DNA of 64,000 nt, from NCBI GenBank assembly GCA_012295275.1, contig CM022677.1:26496044-26560043 (forward strand), written 5' to 3'. A program made the position numbers and the translations under genes. This DNA is from Chrysomallon squamiferum (taxonomy: Eukaryota; Mollusca; Gastropoda; Neomphalida; Peltospiridae). Under the pieces are notes generated by a model, which saw nothing but the letters and a program-made list of their open reading frames with translations, ran no database searches and was not told the origin of the DNA. Positions 35,793-54,526 of this stretch are shown in pieces; the first letter of the stretch is position 1; every line of letters starts with the position of its first letter.

Positions 35793-36918
35793 TCGTTTTA
35801 AATGATAATAATGATTCAATGTGTAAAAAAAGAATACAAATATTGTGAACGATTAAATAACCACTGGTGAGAGCTTTTAAAAATATATCAGAAATGTTTG
35901 TAGTATTTCATTCATAAACAACAGCAACAAACACTTTAAAATATAATTTTTGTTTTGTTTTTTCTCTTTAATATCCTTGTTAATTAAGAAAACTAATCAA
36001 ATTGTTCACATGCTTCTAATAATTAACCCAAGAAAAAACGGAACTAGCTTAGACAGCTTACTTATTATTTAAAATCAAAGATAATTCTAAGAAACATAAT
36101 ATGTTGTTGTTTTTGTTTTTTTTTTTTTTTATATTTTAAGTACATAAGCCTTAAATCAGAAATCCGGACTATCTCCGGAGCAAACCTTGCAAATTGGTCA
36201 ACCGCTAAAAGTTCAACAATAGTTTTTCAAATGTTAATTACTTTTGTCTAAGTATCCCGTTATTTCTCCACTGACATCACACCATAACACAAATCATAAA
36301 ACATTTAAAAAAAAAAAAATGTAATTTTTACAATAATTGTCCAGACGTTAGCAATTTTTGTCTCTTTCGAGTTCCAGCATAATTTATTATTTATCACAAT
36401 AATTTATTATAATGGCGTATCTAAAAGTAAATTCAGTAATATTAAGATGTCATGAAAAATTCGTTTATTCGTTTTCTTTGCCGTCTGACCAACGTCTTTG
36501 CGGTTCAGTGTTATTGTTAAATTAAGTAGAACTACCACTACCACTGCTATCACTACTAATACAACATCAAGTATTACATTATGATTACTACTACACAACC
36601 GATAAAAAAAAAAAAAAAAAAAAAAAAAATATGTTGGTAATAAACATATGCAAAGCAGAAGTCCTGTTTTCTGTTGCACGTTTATTTTAGGTGTTCATAA
36701 AGCTAAGATTCTAAACTGTGTCAGTCTGATGACATCAACATACAGAACTGGGTTTATATTATAAACACTGTTAATAGCTTTTCTTATTAATTATTATAAT
36801 AATTTAATCATTTATTATTTAACATGGGTTTAATAACTAATAAATAAAATAATAACATAATCAACAACAACAACAACAAGAGCAACAACAACAATAACAA
36901 TAACGATAATAATATTAA

Positions 36919-36973
<55 letters not shown>

Positions 36974-37100
36974 TTACATATATAAATACATGTAATTCCA
37001 GCATTCTACCTTTCATGATAAATGTGATAATAATAATAATAACCAGTTATTCCAAACGCGCGCGAACACACACACACACACACATTCTGCTAGATAAATG

Positions 37101-37146
<46 letters not shown>

Positions 37147-37255
37147 TCGTTATTTGAATGAGATTTTACATATTAATGAATTTAGTTCTGCTATAGCAGG
37201 TACTCGATGAACGACATCTCGATAAAGGGCTAACCGGTCATTTAGACTATTTGAA

Positions 37256-37400
37256 TGACGTCATCTACTACAAACGCCAAAAAATAATAATAAAAAATAA
37301 AGAAATAGAAGTGTACCAAAAAATATTTATTTCTCCAATTACTATTGCTGGCTGACATAATAATCGTTCCTACACTGAGTTCTTCTTATAACGTGTAAGT
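37256..37400 (+). promoter_or_regulatory. CRE and putative 5'UTR exon donor, unit 3
   Basis: TGACGTCA is at 37256-37263 and GTAAGT at 37395-37400. Unit 3 lacks the downstream TATA segment, so this is the only candidate promoter left. Confidence 0.45.
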
Positions 37401-38055
37401 AAATTAGTAAATTAGTAATAGCAATTAAGTAAGTAAATACTTAATAACAGATTAATTTAAACACTACCTACCAGCGACTGCAGACGACAATATTTTTCTA
37501 TTTTGTAGCAGAGTTAATGGCCACCATAGATTTTTTTAGAAATATTAATATAATTATAATAATAGTAATAATAATGAAAAAAATTATAATAACAACAACC
37601 AAAACAACAACAATAACAACAACAATAGCAACAACAATGACAAAAACAATTGCAGCAACAACATAAAAACAAAACATTTTCTTTCGGCGTAAATATCTCT
37701 TGAAAAACCGAAAACTAAGGCCGGGCGAATGTAAGGGGCGATATAAAGAGAATCAGTTAAATAAATCACTCACCACAAGTAAACGATCGACAACTCTTAC
37801 TCATTTACATATCAGTAGATATGACCGTAACCATATGAGGCAAATGACGATTTTTTATTATGATTTTTTTATGCAGAGATTTTATTTTAAAAATATAAAA
37901 TATAAATCTCTATTACGATAGAAAGGCTGTCCACTGAATGAATTCGTTTATGTCTCCGGTTACTGTTTAAAGTCTACCGACATTGCTTTAGAATTGCTAT
38001 ATTTTGACACATTAATGAATTAAATATATACTATTATGTTACAGGTTCTAACAAA

Positions 38056-42821
<4,766 letters not shown>

Positions 42822-42882
42822 AAGAAGGCATGGAGTCAGGAGTTCAGCAAGATAATCCTGGATTATCTGAAAATGCTTGATA

Positions 42883-42924
<42 letters not shown>

Positions 42925-43889
42925 GGGTGTGTGTAAAGTAGTTACTGATTGTAAAACTATTTAATATGATATGTATATTCTGACAAACTGTTATCGTATT
43001 TAACTATTTATTTATTTCTTTGATTTGATTTGTTTTAAATGAACTAGTTAATTTGAAACTGAAGTACTGAAAAGGCGTGATAATCTCTAATGTGTGTGTG
43101 TGTGTGTATGCGTGTATGCGTGAAATAGTTTTTATTATTGAATGTGTAAAAAAGAATATAAAAAATACTGTGAACGATTATTTTTCCAAATAAAAATAAC
43201 CACTGTTGTGAGCTTACTTATAAAAAAAAAATATAAAAAATGTTTGTACTGTTTCATTCATAACAGAGAAATTGAATATTTGAAACATAATGTTTTTTGT
43301 TTCCTCTAATACTTAAATTTGTTAATAATCTTGTTAATTAGGAAAGTAATCATATATTTCACATGCTTCTAATAATTTACCCAAGAAAAAACTGAATTAG
43401 CTTAGATTGCTTGCTTATTTATTTAAAATAATAGACAATTCTAAGAAACACAATTTAAAATTTAATATTTGTGATTGCCGAGACATTAAGAATTTAATAA
43501 AATAATTCTAATTGGAATGGTGTTTATTGATCATTAAATACATATGTGTATTGATGTATATATTAATATATTGTTGTGCGTCTGTCTGTGCGTGCATGCG
43601 TGTTTGTGTTTAAGAATCAAAAACAGACTGGCTCGATACCTTTTTATTCTTAAAAAAAAAAAAAAATATTGTTTTTCAAATTTTATTTCTAAAGATTCGA
43701 TTTGATTTAATGTCTATGAGCGCTGGCAACTTTAATTTTAAAGCTAATTACAATATATTAGTCCTGACGATGACAACACATTAATCTTGTTAAGAAGAAC
43801 AACAACAATAAAAAAAACGCATCTATTTTAATATCCGGATTTTTATTAATTATGAAAATCCTTTGTTTTCGCTAATATTCGGAACACTA

Positions 43890-44107
43890 ACCAAAAGGAA
43901 CGATAACTATGTCATTTTGTCTGCCTCGTTGCCAAAATGTCACCATAATGGAAAAGAAAAAATTAAAAATCAGAAAACTATTTTTTATCCGAAGTAGGTC
44001 AACCGCTAACATTTCAAAAATAGTTTTAGTTACTTTAATTACTTCTGCTTATAGAAATGTGTATCACATTATTCCTCTACTGATTTTACACCATGACACA
44101 AGTAAGT
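43890..44107 (+). promoter_or_regulatory. Promoter/first-exon module of gene 4
   Basis: Contents are an ATGTCATT site (43909), a cctcgttgccaaaatg block, gtcaaccgctaa, then a first exon ending at 44101 before a GTAAGT donor. Similar modules precede gene 5 (53311-53500) and gene 6 (58420-58588). A decayed copy lies in unit 1 (about 21256-21470). Confidence 0.55.
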
Positions 44108-45256
44108 AAATTATTTGTTTTGAAAAAATGTTATTTTAAGTATTATAATATATTATTATTATTATACACACTTTTTATAATGGCTTATATAAAATTAAAA
44201 TCAGTAACATTAAGTTGTCATTTGCTGTTCTGTGTCTATATCAACATCTTTTCAGTTCACATCCCAAGTTATTGTAGTTACCAATCTGACAAACAGGAAC
44301 ATGATTTTGTTATAAAGAAAACTTTCACAAATAATCATTATTTCAAAATATCAAAAATCAGAAGATGCCTTAATTCTGTTGAAAAATATGTTAAGAAAAT
44401 TGGGTAATATTTACAGTTATAATTTAGGCTTCCTTAGCACAAACTTTCCTGAAAATATTTTGCAGTTAGTTTTTCTTCCAGTAGACAAAATGCTTCTTTT
44501 GGTTAAACAGGTAATTTAACAGAATATAAAAATACCAATCATTATTTCATCAGTATAAAAAAAGATAATAAAGAAATAATTAATTCTGTTATTATCATAA
44601 TAACAGCAATAACAACAACAATAATAATAGCTTAAAACACCAGTATTAAAATTAATGTGAATACTGTTATTACTACTATGCTAGTACAATAACTAGTGTA
44701 CTGTGCTACTGCTACATTATAATAAATTATAACCTATTTAATATATATCTTTACTTGTGTTAGTAACTTTTTAGTATACCCCTTACTACAACTACTATTA
44801 CTACTGCTACACTACAACTAATATTACTAACATTATTATTGATAACTACTGCTATTGATAATAATTTTTTGTTTTGTTATAAATATATTTCAGGTTTATT
44901 CTTGGTGTTCATGTGTAATTAAGATCATAAACTATGTCTGTGTGATCATTGTACTGGTAATGTTAACAAGATATTGCACTGGCTTTAACATAAGCCCTGT
45001 GATAGGTTTGTATTAATTATTATAATAATTTAACCATATTTATTATTTACTGTGTTTTATTAATTCATAATTTTAATATTATCATTACTACTATATTTAC
45101 TCTATTATTATTATTATTTTAATGGTTATTGTTATTATTATTATTGTTCTTATTATATGTTGTTGTTATAGCAGTAGTAGTAGTTGTTGTTTAGGATATA
45201 TTTTAAATAAGGTATTTTAATGGCCTCTTTTTAACAAGCTCAACTTTCATACATCC

Positions 45257-45291
<35 letters not shown>

Positions 45292-45301
45292 CATAATTCT
45301 T

Positions 45302-45337
<36 letters not shown>

Positions 45338-47979
45338 TTCCTTATCAGTATAAACAGACATATATAAAATAAAAATGTGCCGACACACACAATCCTAATT
45401 CTTATATATATAGATATATAGATAGATAAACATACATTATATATGAAATGGACACACAAAGACATACATGATATATCATTCAGGATAAAAACTTTTACTA
45501 ATCTGAGTATCATCATCTTCATCTTTAGAATGTTAACTGTTTATATTTGTTTACACATAGATGGAGGTTAACAACATCTTATTTTTCTTAAAATGATGCA
45601 GTTAATTATCATATTTGTAATAACTAATACCAATTAATATTAATCATTATTATATTTATTATGCAATTAATATAAATTTATATTTTATTATGAATTAATC
45701 ATTAGTGTGCTTTTAATATAAATTGGTATTATGTTAATTATGAAAATAATATAAATCATTATTATTTTTATAATCAAATTAATATAAATCATTATTATCG
45801 TTATTATTTTATTAATATAAATCATTATTATCTTTATTATTTTATTAATATAAACCTTTATAATGCTTTTCAGTCAGAGTGATGAATTTTGTCATTATTT
45901 CTTACTGCTGTTTCTTGTTTTCTCTCCAAAGTTGACGGAGGTTGGAGCTCCTGGGTGAGAGGGTATGTGTCAAAGTGTTTGGGTAGATGTGGAAAAACTG
46001 GGTTTCAGTCTGTAAGGTATACACGAAAGTGTGACAAACCAACACCCTCCCCAGGGGGACTGGGGTGTCATGGGTCACCAGAAAAGAAAGTCAATTGGAG
46101 ATGTGCGGTTCCACCATGTCCAAGTGATTACCTATATAACTTTCTACAATGCTTTAACTTAATTCAAATAAAGTGTTTACACACATCCAAGTTTTATAAA
46201 TATATCTTCTTTTTTTTTTCTTTTTTTTTAATTTCTTTAATTTAATTTAATTTTATTGAAGTAAATATATTGTTCACACATATAAAAGTTTTATATACAT
46301 ATTTTATTGATTCTTTAATTTCTTTTAATGTTGTTAACGTGAAAATTGTTCACTATATCAAGATCTTGTATATGTATTTTTCAAAATCTTTAGTTCTAAC
46401 TTAAGTGAAATAAATTATTCTCCCATTGTCCAAGTCTTACATGAGTTTTTTAAATGCTTTATTGAAGTTTCATTTGAATAAAATGTACTGTTTATACTTT
46501 TTAAATCCTTTCGTTTAAATTAATTTTACTGACATGAAATACAGTGTTCACCCATATCCAAGACTTTAATATTTTTTCAAAAAGCTTTAATTTATGAGTG
46601 ACTAAATTTATTAAAGTTGCTCAAGTTCAGTTTATTTTTATTTATTTTTATTCCATTTAAATTATTTTGTGCCATCATAAATGTCACCACAATAAAATAT
46701 CTATTTTCTCGTTTGCTTTCAGATAGTGTGTTTATTTATTTATTTAGATTTTTGTTTTAGTAAATGGGAAATGGAGTCGTTGGATAACAACGAGTGAAGG
46801 AGTGTGCAGTGTTACGTGTGGTAGTCATGGAGTGATGGATGTCACTGAAAACAGACTCTGTAACAACCCTCCACCCCGTTTTGGTGGCAGGATGTGTGAA
46901 GGACCTGATGAAAAAGTTGTCCCAAAACAATGTTTCCCAGGAAGGAATTGCCCAGGTATTATCATTGTTTTGTTGTTCATTTCTTCCTGTTGTTCTTCTT
47001 CTTCATTTTCATCATATTCATCCCCTTTTATTCTTGTTCTTCATCTTCATCATCTGCTGTTCTTCTTCTTCTTCAGCTATTTTTCATCTTATTATTCTTC
47101 ATCAGTCTACATTTTTTTCCAATTGTTTATCATTATCTGCTTCTTCTTTCGATTCATCATATATGTTTCATCATCATCATCACTATTTGTCTTAATTTTC
47201 ATAATCTACTTTTCTTCTTCATCTTCATCATCTATTTTCATCTTCAGCATCTACTTTTCTTCTTCTTGTTAGTTTTGGAGCTGCTGTAATATAAATATCT
47301 GTTTATCCTTTACTGGATTTCAGTACATGGAGCTTGGAGTGTCTGGATCAAAAAGAGACGAGGTATCTGCAGTGTTACATGTGGAGACCGACCAGGGCTG
47401 GCCTATGTTATCAGATACAGACTGTGTAACAACCCGGAACCCAGATATGGTGGTAGAACCTGTTCCGTGCTGATGAAATGATTTTCCGAGAGGAATGTTT
47501 TTCTAGCAGAAAATGCCCTGGTATTGATATCATTATTTTTTTTTTTTGAAATTCATCAGTTGTCCTATAGTTTCCTCTTTCAGTTTAATTTTATATTTTA
47601 TATATTGTTGTGTAACTCTGTTTCTTAATTTTTTTATTTTTTTTTTCACATTTATCTTTTTTGTTGCTAATTGTTAACAATAATAATATTTGTGACACAT
47701 CTAGAGTTTTGTTATATCTCTTTTCACTGTAACCTCCTTCAGCATTCTACTGTTTCTATCATGAATGAAAGAAGAAGAAAAAATAACAAAAAAATATTGC
47801 AGGTAGTGAACCATTTATCTGGCTCATCTGTACAGGAGTGTTACATAACTTGTTAAATAATACAGTGTTCTTTATTTAAATTCTTTGCTGTTTTCATCTA
47901 ATTTACTGTAAAATACATTTTGAGTATACACTTTTAATATATATTTAAAAAAGAAATTATACTTTAATCACTAGTTATC

Positions 47980-48480
47980 GGACAGCTTTCATTGCAGACA
48001 TTTTGGGATGTGATAACCACATTGTTTATTGGAGGTGGGTTTTATGTGGCAGTAATATCTCAGGTAGCACGGGTTCCTTCTGCCACTGTAACCACCCCAT
48101 GAAACAAAAGTGTTTACAGTTAAAGAAAGCGTAGAATGAAAGTCTCGCCATCGTAACTGCTCCTGCAGATCTGTACATTTTCATACGTCTTGCATTGATG
48201 CATGCTTCACACTGGTGTCTCATCCAGTAACTAGTCCTGTTCATAAATTCTGCAAAGATATTTCTCATTTCCTGCTCAAATACTTGCAACATCACCCAGC
48301 CAAACACAGAGTACATACTCTGGCACTATGTGGCCAAGCAATGTCTTGTTGGATATCATGATGGGAACAAAGAATGGTGGCTGTTTGAATCCAGTCCTGA
48401 GTAATAATGGTTTGGATATTCTGGTTCTGCACAGACAGTGTAGCTTGTGGGGGTGGCTGTGGTTAGATGACACTAAAAAA
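47980..48480. other. Unique, less AT-rich block inside a gene 4 intron
   Basis: Base composition and lack of SSRs differ from the surroundings. The minus strand is open at 48026-48316 with a Cys/Met-rich frame, and a broken frame continues above it. I do not recognise it. It could be a decayed insertion or a processed gene fragment. Confidence 0.4.
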
Positions 48481-48580
48481 ATAATATATCAGATTTTGCC
48501 TGTTCATGCTTACTGGTAATAAGCTTATACAGTTTTTAAAATAGCATTTAAAATAGCTATACTGGCCTGGTTAGTTGTAG

Positions 48581-48877
48581 GATTTGGAATCAAACAGATT
48601 AAAACACATCTGGAAACAAATCAGTATGTTATTAAAGAAATATTAATTAATATAATATTTGTTTTCATTCAGTACATGGAGGATTTGGAATCAAACAGAT
48701 TTAAAACACATCTGGAAACAAATCAGTGATATTATATATCAAAGAAATACTAATCAATATGATATTTGTTTTCTTTCAGTACATGGAGGATTTGGAATCA
48801 AACAGAATTAAAACACATCAGGAAAGAAATCAGTGATATTATATATCAAAGAAATATCAATATTTGTTTTCTTTCAG
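48581..48877. repeat. Tandem repeat carrying three copies of a TSR splice acceptor
   Basis: A roughly 98-107-bp unit starting gatttggaatcaaaca is repeated. Each copy ends in a pyrimidine tract, cag and tacatggagg. Acceptors end at 48672, 48779 and 48877; only the last leads into a complete TSR exon. Confidence 0.85.
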
Positions 48878-49749
48878 TACATGGAGGCTGGGGTGTTTGG
48901 CTGGACAGACGTCGGTGGCCTTGCAGTGTTACCTGTGGCAGGTATCAAGGGGTGAGGAATGTTACTAAATATAGATCCTGTAATAAACCATCACCAAAAT
49001 ATGGTGGCAGGAAGTGTAGTGGACCAAATGAGAAGATTTTGCAGAAGACATGTACCACAGAAACTATGTGTCCAAGTAATATTGTTTTGATATTATGATA
49101 ATATTATTATTATATTATTATTTTAAATTATTATTGTTAATGTTCCTGATATTGCTGTTGATATTATTATTCATGTTGTTGGTGTTCTTGTTTGTGTTGG
49201 CATTGTCATTGCTGTTGCTGTTTTTTGTGGTGTTGTTGTTGATGTTGGTGTTTGTGCTGGTTCTTATGTTGGCATTGATGGTGCTACTAATGCAGTAGTT
49301 GATGATGTTGATGATTAAGATCATATTTTTTGTTTTATTTTTTATTCATCATAATCTCAGTTATCATCAGCAGCATCAACATCATCATAATAATCATCTT
49401 GTAGTTGCTGTAGGTCAGAAACATTGACTTTTCACTGCACCTATCTGTTTATTCTTTGTTCTGTTCAAGTACACGGAGGTTGGGGTCACTGGATCATAAA
49501 GGCTACAGGCAGCTGCAGTATTACTTGTGGTGATTCAACAGGATTTATAGGTATCACCAAGTACAGACTGTGTAACAGGCCAACACCCAAATATGGTGGT
49601 AGGTTATGTGATGGACCTAGTGAGAAAATTTTCACAGAAGAATGTCATTCAGGATTAGAGTGCCCTGGTAATGTTGACTTATTATTGTTGCTGCTGCTGT
49701 TGTTGTTTTTATTATTATTGTAGTAATAGTAGTAGCAGTATCGTCATCC

Positions 49750-49900
<151 letters not shown>

Positions 49901-50413
49901 ATTATTATTATTATTATTATTAAATGTTATAGCTGGTGTTTTTTCCAGTGGATGGAGGCTGGAGCTCATGGATCTCAGAGGTCATAGGTGACTGCAGTGC
50001 TACGTGTGGAAATGGGTCAAGGTTATCCTCATACAGTCGAACCTGTGATAACCCAGTGCCAAGCAGCTCGGGTCTGCCATGTCCTGGCAACACAACAAAA
50101 ACCAGTCAAGAAAGTTGTTTCAAATTCTGTATAGGTAAACATTTTTTTTTTTTTTTTTTGTTTATTTATTTATTTATTTATTTATTTATTTGTTTGTTGG
50201 TTGGTTGGTTTGTTTGACTTTTTAAAATTAGTATAAATGTTATTAATATTTTTTGTTAGATAACAGATGCATGGGTAAAGTTCAGGCAGAATATTTGGTT
50301 GGCTTTTTGCAGTTTCAGATTTATTTTATTTTATGAAAAAAAAATAACAGAATAGGAAAACATTAAAATAAAATATATTCTCTCAACTTTAATATAAATG
50401 ATAAAATGTTAAA

Positions 50414-50461
<48 letters not shown>

Positions 50462-51455
50462 TTATTTTTAAGATTAATAAATTTAATCAGAAAAAAGCTT
50501 CTTATTGTTTCAGCATGAAATATTTATTGTACTGTTACTCGAATTATATTTTACAGACTTTATCAGCACTGTTTATTTCTCTGTTTTTTGTTTTTTACTA
50601 TTTTTTAATAAAAGAAATCAATCAGAATATAAAGCAGAGAAGCTTGGACATTTTAATAATCGTAACAGGATCAGCTGTGACTCTCATGCTGTGTATTACT
50701 GGAATATACATTCGAAGGTAATTTCATTTATTAACAGATAAACATTTTAAACGACATACCCGAGAGCTTTATTCTATTTTGAAAAAAATACTTGCCTGTT
50801 TTTTGTCTTTAAAACAATATGCCAATGGGCCAGATAAAAAAAATAAAATTAAAGTACATCAAGTTTTTATAAATTATAATAACATGTATGTAACTTTAGT
50901 TTTGCTGTAGTCTCTGCCAATAACACAGAGATTATTGAATGTTCAAGTAGTCTTGCATTAGAAATGAATGGGAACCTACTAATTATATGTCATGCTTTTA
51001 ATGGCAATGGGCTTGCTATAAAAAAACAAATAAAGAAAAAAAAGCCCCAAAAAGAATTAAGTCTAGGAAATAAATTTAAATTAAAGAATCTTATCTGTTA
51101 CTTTTAAACGGATGGAAATGAAAAAGAAACTTTCAAATTGATGTTATATTTTACATGGTTCAAAATGCTTCTAACAAATGAATGAAATGATGTTGTTGTT
51201 TTCAGTCCTGAATTATTATTTATTTATTTATTCATTTATTTATTTATTTATTATTATTATTTATCAGATTGTTACTGAGAAGCAAACATATTTTACTTAG
51301 AAAAATGTAAATTATCTTTAGACTGTTTCTTCGTAATGAAAAAAGTAAATTTAATATTTTCTTAATTTTGCAGACAGACCAAATGCAGCGAGCCTTTACT
51401 CAGCACTGATGGAGCAGGTGAGACTGAAGGAGAGTATAATTATGGTGATGAAACA

Positions 51456-51767
51456 GAAGACTCTCCTGTAGATCAATCAGACGATAATCCTGAAGATAAT
51501 GCAGAAGATAATCCTGCAGATCACTCAGAAGATTATCCTGCAGATCACTCAGAAGATCATCCTGTAGAAACCTCAGAAGATCATCCTGCAGATCACTCAG
51601 AAGATCATCCTGTAGAAACCTCAGAAGATCATCCCGCAGAAACCTCAGAAGATCATCCTGCAGAAACCTCAGAAGATCATCCTGCAGAAACCTCAGAAGA
51701 TCATCCTGTAGAAACCTCAGAAGATCATCCTGGTGATGGTTCAGAGGATAATCCAAGATTTTCGTCA
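51456..51767 (+). repeat. 24-bp coding minisatellite (13 octapeptides) in gene 4 tail
   Basis: There are thirteen in-frame 24-base units, typically E-D-H-P-[AV]-E-T-S or E-D-H-P-A-D-H-S. First and last units are more diverged (E-D-S-P, E-D-N-P). The frame is maintained across the whole array. Confidence 0.95.
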
Positions 51768-51803
51768 TCTGGTGAAAAAGATCAACTTTCTGTGATTGTA
51801 TAA

Positions 51804-52786
51804 AGATGAATGTTATCTCATTTAACTACATTTTGGATTACATTGTCTGCAAAAGAAGTCACAGGTTACATTTGTATGCTGTTTTTTTTACTTTGATCTG
51901 TGATATAACACTATTTAGGCATTCAGTCATTTGATTGAATACATAAAGGCTTGTGATGGCTATAGAACTGTGATATATTTTAGTTTTAACATATTGTCCT
52001 TAAATACTACTTGTACATACACAACAATTATTATGTTTAATTCTTAAATAATAAAACAATGTTAATTCTCAGTGTACATGGTTTTAAAGATAATCATATA
52101 TGTAGATATGTTGTTACATATACTAAAGTTGTAAAATGATATTCAAATAGAAATTAATGTTTAAATAAAACACACACACACACACACTTTCTAAATTTCA
52201 AGAATACATTTAGCATTGCTGTTTGTATGACATGCCTGCATAAAAACAGAAGAATGTGATCTGTTATTGTTGAATTTTAAAAATAATATTTAGTTTATTA
52301 TTATATATTGTTGAACTATATTTATTTGCTTGCTTATAAACATTAGTATGTTACCATCTGTGTTCAAATCATGTACGTTTATATTGTGAATATAAAAATA
52401 ATCATTAGATATTGTTCATATTTTTATTTTACGTTTATCATCATCATAATCATCATTATTATTGTTATTATTATGAATCAAGTGGGTATTAAAAGATAAT
52501 GAATGATATGTATTTAAATGGTTGTTTTCTAATAAGGGTTAGAAAATGAAAATAAAAAAAATAAAAAGAGAGAATGTTTGCTGTATGTGAGACAGAAAGA
52601 TTTTAATAATCTGTAAAAATAAATTATGTATAATGGTGTATATGATGGTAACTGTGTCTTAATTGGTGCCCAAAATATACAGACCCAAGTCTGACCAGAC
52701 TCAAATAACAAATTACCTATATTTGATTTTTTCATTCTGAAATATGTTAGCAAAAAATACTCAAAAAATAAGTTATGAATATATTA

Positions 52787-52862
<76 letters not shown>

Positions 52863-53270
52863 TATATATATATATATGTGATAATTTAGTATTGCTCTGT
52901 AGCTATTATTATTATTTTTTTTTTTTCCTTAGATCGGTTGTCAATTACATTAGAATCATTAGGAAGACGATGATAATAACAATTAGAATAAATAAATAAA
53001 TAAACAAACAGTGCATGAGATTATTATGCCAAAAGTAATTACTCTTGATTAATAATATGTCAAAATTAATTAATTAATATATAAAAATAAGAATCAAAAA
53101 AAAAAAAAGAAAGAAGAAGCTGAAAGTCACAGGTAAAAGAATTTATTAGCTTTTAATATTTTATAAATTTTTCTGTTAAAAAAACAAACAACAATCAATA
53201 TAACATTTAAATTCATTAGTATGAACAATACAAAACTTAAATAACAACAACAACAACAATAATAATAATA
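51804..53270. other. Gene 4 3' region, no further gene seen
   Basis: AATAAA at 52050-52055 is a plausible polyadenylation signal. There is (CA)n at about 52170 and (TA)n/(TATG)n at about 52790-52876. No coding exon was found. Confidence 0.6.
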
Positions 53271-53310
53271 AATAGTTCTTTCCGCTATGCTTCGGACTAT
53301 TGAAATAAAT

Positions 53311-53500
53311 ACGTCATTGTGTTTTGCCTCGTTCCCAAAATGATGGCTTTATGCACAAGGGGGGAAAATTAAATATTTTAATTAAATATGTTCTGTAATA
53401 AGTAGGTCAACATATTTGAATACGGTTTTCGTTGTTAATTACTTCCATTTATAGCTCTGTAATAGTTATTGTTTGACTTCATATCATGGGACTCGTAAGT
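53311..53500 (+). promoter_or_regulatory. Promoter/first-exon module of gene 5 with short uORF start
   Basis: ACGTCATT is at 53311-53318, followed by a gcctcgttcccaaaatg block. A first exon ends at 53494 before GTAAGT (53495-53500). An ATG at 53486 starts a five-codon uORF, ATG GGA CTC then, after splicing to 54360, ATT TAA. Confidence 0.55.
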
Positions 53501-54134
53501 TAATTGATTTTTGTGATATTTATAAACTTTCTTAAAATAATTTTAAATAAGGCGACGTCTGCTATTGCAGACGACACTGTAATATGACTTCGTTTTTCGG
53601 TTTTACATTACAAGAACTTAAGAATTTGTTATTGATTTATTTTTATGTAAAGTAAATCACTTTGATATCTTGTAGTTGGCAAAAGTAACTAAATAGATAA
53701 TCTGAGGTTTAAGTACGTAGTTTGAAATAAAAACACATTTAAAACAAAAACGACGAAGCGATGTACCAGGTACGACACGGAATTAGGAAAACTACGATAA
53801 AAATGACAAAAAAAAAAAAACACAGTATTTTTTCTTATTTATTTAGCTTCTCGATATAATTTTTAAAACACATTTTATCGCTGAATGTACTCGTTTGGTA
53901 ATCGTAGCTCCTGTCTACCAACCTTTTTCGTTTCACAAACTATTACACATTATTCTTCCACTTTTATGATATACCGACAAGTCAGTTTTTCTAAAATTTA
54001 TTCTTATTATTTTCTTTGAACTACTTTTTTTTTTTTTTTTTGTCACTTTCGCTAGATGTTAATCAAAGTCATAATTATAAAGCTATAAATCTATTTACGC
54101 TTCTGTAGGAAAGCTAGATAAAAAAAAAAAAAAA

Positions 54135-54167
<33 letters not shown>

Positions 54168-54383
54168 AGAATCAGGAAAAAAAAAAAAAAATGACAAATT
54201 ATAGTAATAGCAGTAATTCAAGTAATAATAATGATTGCAATAGCTGTAGCTGCAGTAATAATAATGATAATATTTTCTATGGTTTAATAGTAGTAGTAGT
54301 AGTAGTAGTAGTAGTAATAAAAATATTATTATGTTTAATAAACTAATTTTATTTTCCAGATTTAATCTCAGGGTTTTGAAACC

Positions 54384-54487
54384 ATGAAGATCACAAACTA
54401 TGTCTGTCTATTCATCATACTGACATTCACATCAAAATACTGTACTGGGTTCGTTATTAGCCCAAGGCCAATAGGTTTATAATTATA

Positions 54488-54526
<39 letters not shown>

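Larger units (their letters stand above)
28780..36120 (+). repeat. TSR gene unit 2
   Basis: The second tandem unit is in the same orientation. It lacks the block of unit 1 around 21,350-21,480 (ccgctaaaagttcaa), and most of TSR exon 3. Confidence 0.75.

Noticed and set aside
44093-44407. 104-aa frame starting at the gene 4 ATG
   Set aside because: It reads through the GTAAGT donor at 44102; the spliced reading matches the family.
46802-47289. Read-through of a TSR exon into a Ser/Phe-rich 150-aa frame
   Set aside because: A consensus donor follows the TSR at 46956 and the rest is TTC/ATC-rich intron.
50515-50721. 68-aa frame with two hydrophobic segments before the gene 4 TM exon
   Set aside because: The upstream part is the pyrimidine tract; an acceptor at 50613-50614 gives the 103-nt exon length seen in all paralogues.
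51400-51768. Minus-strand 122-aa repeat frame
   Set aside because: It is the antisense shadow of the in-frame octapeptide array of gene 4.
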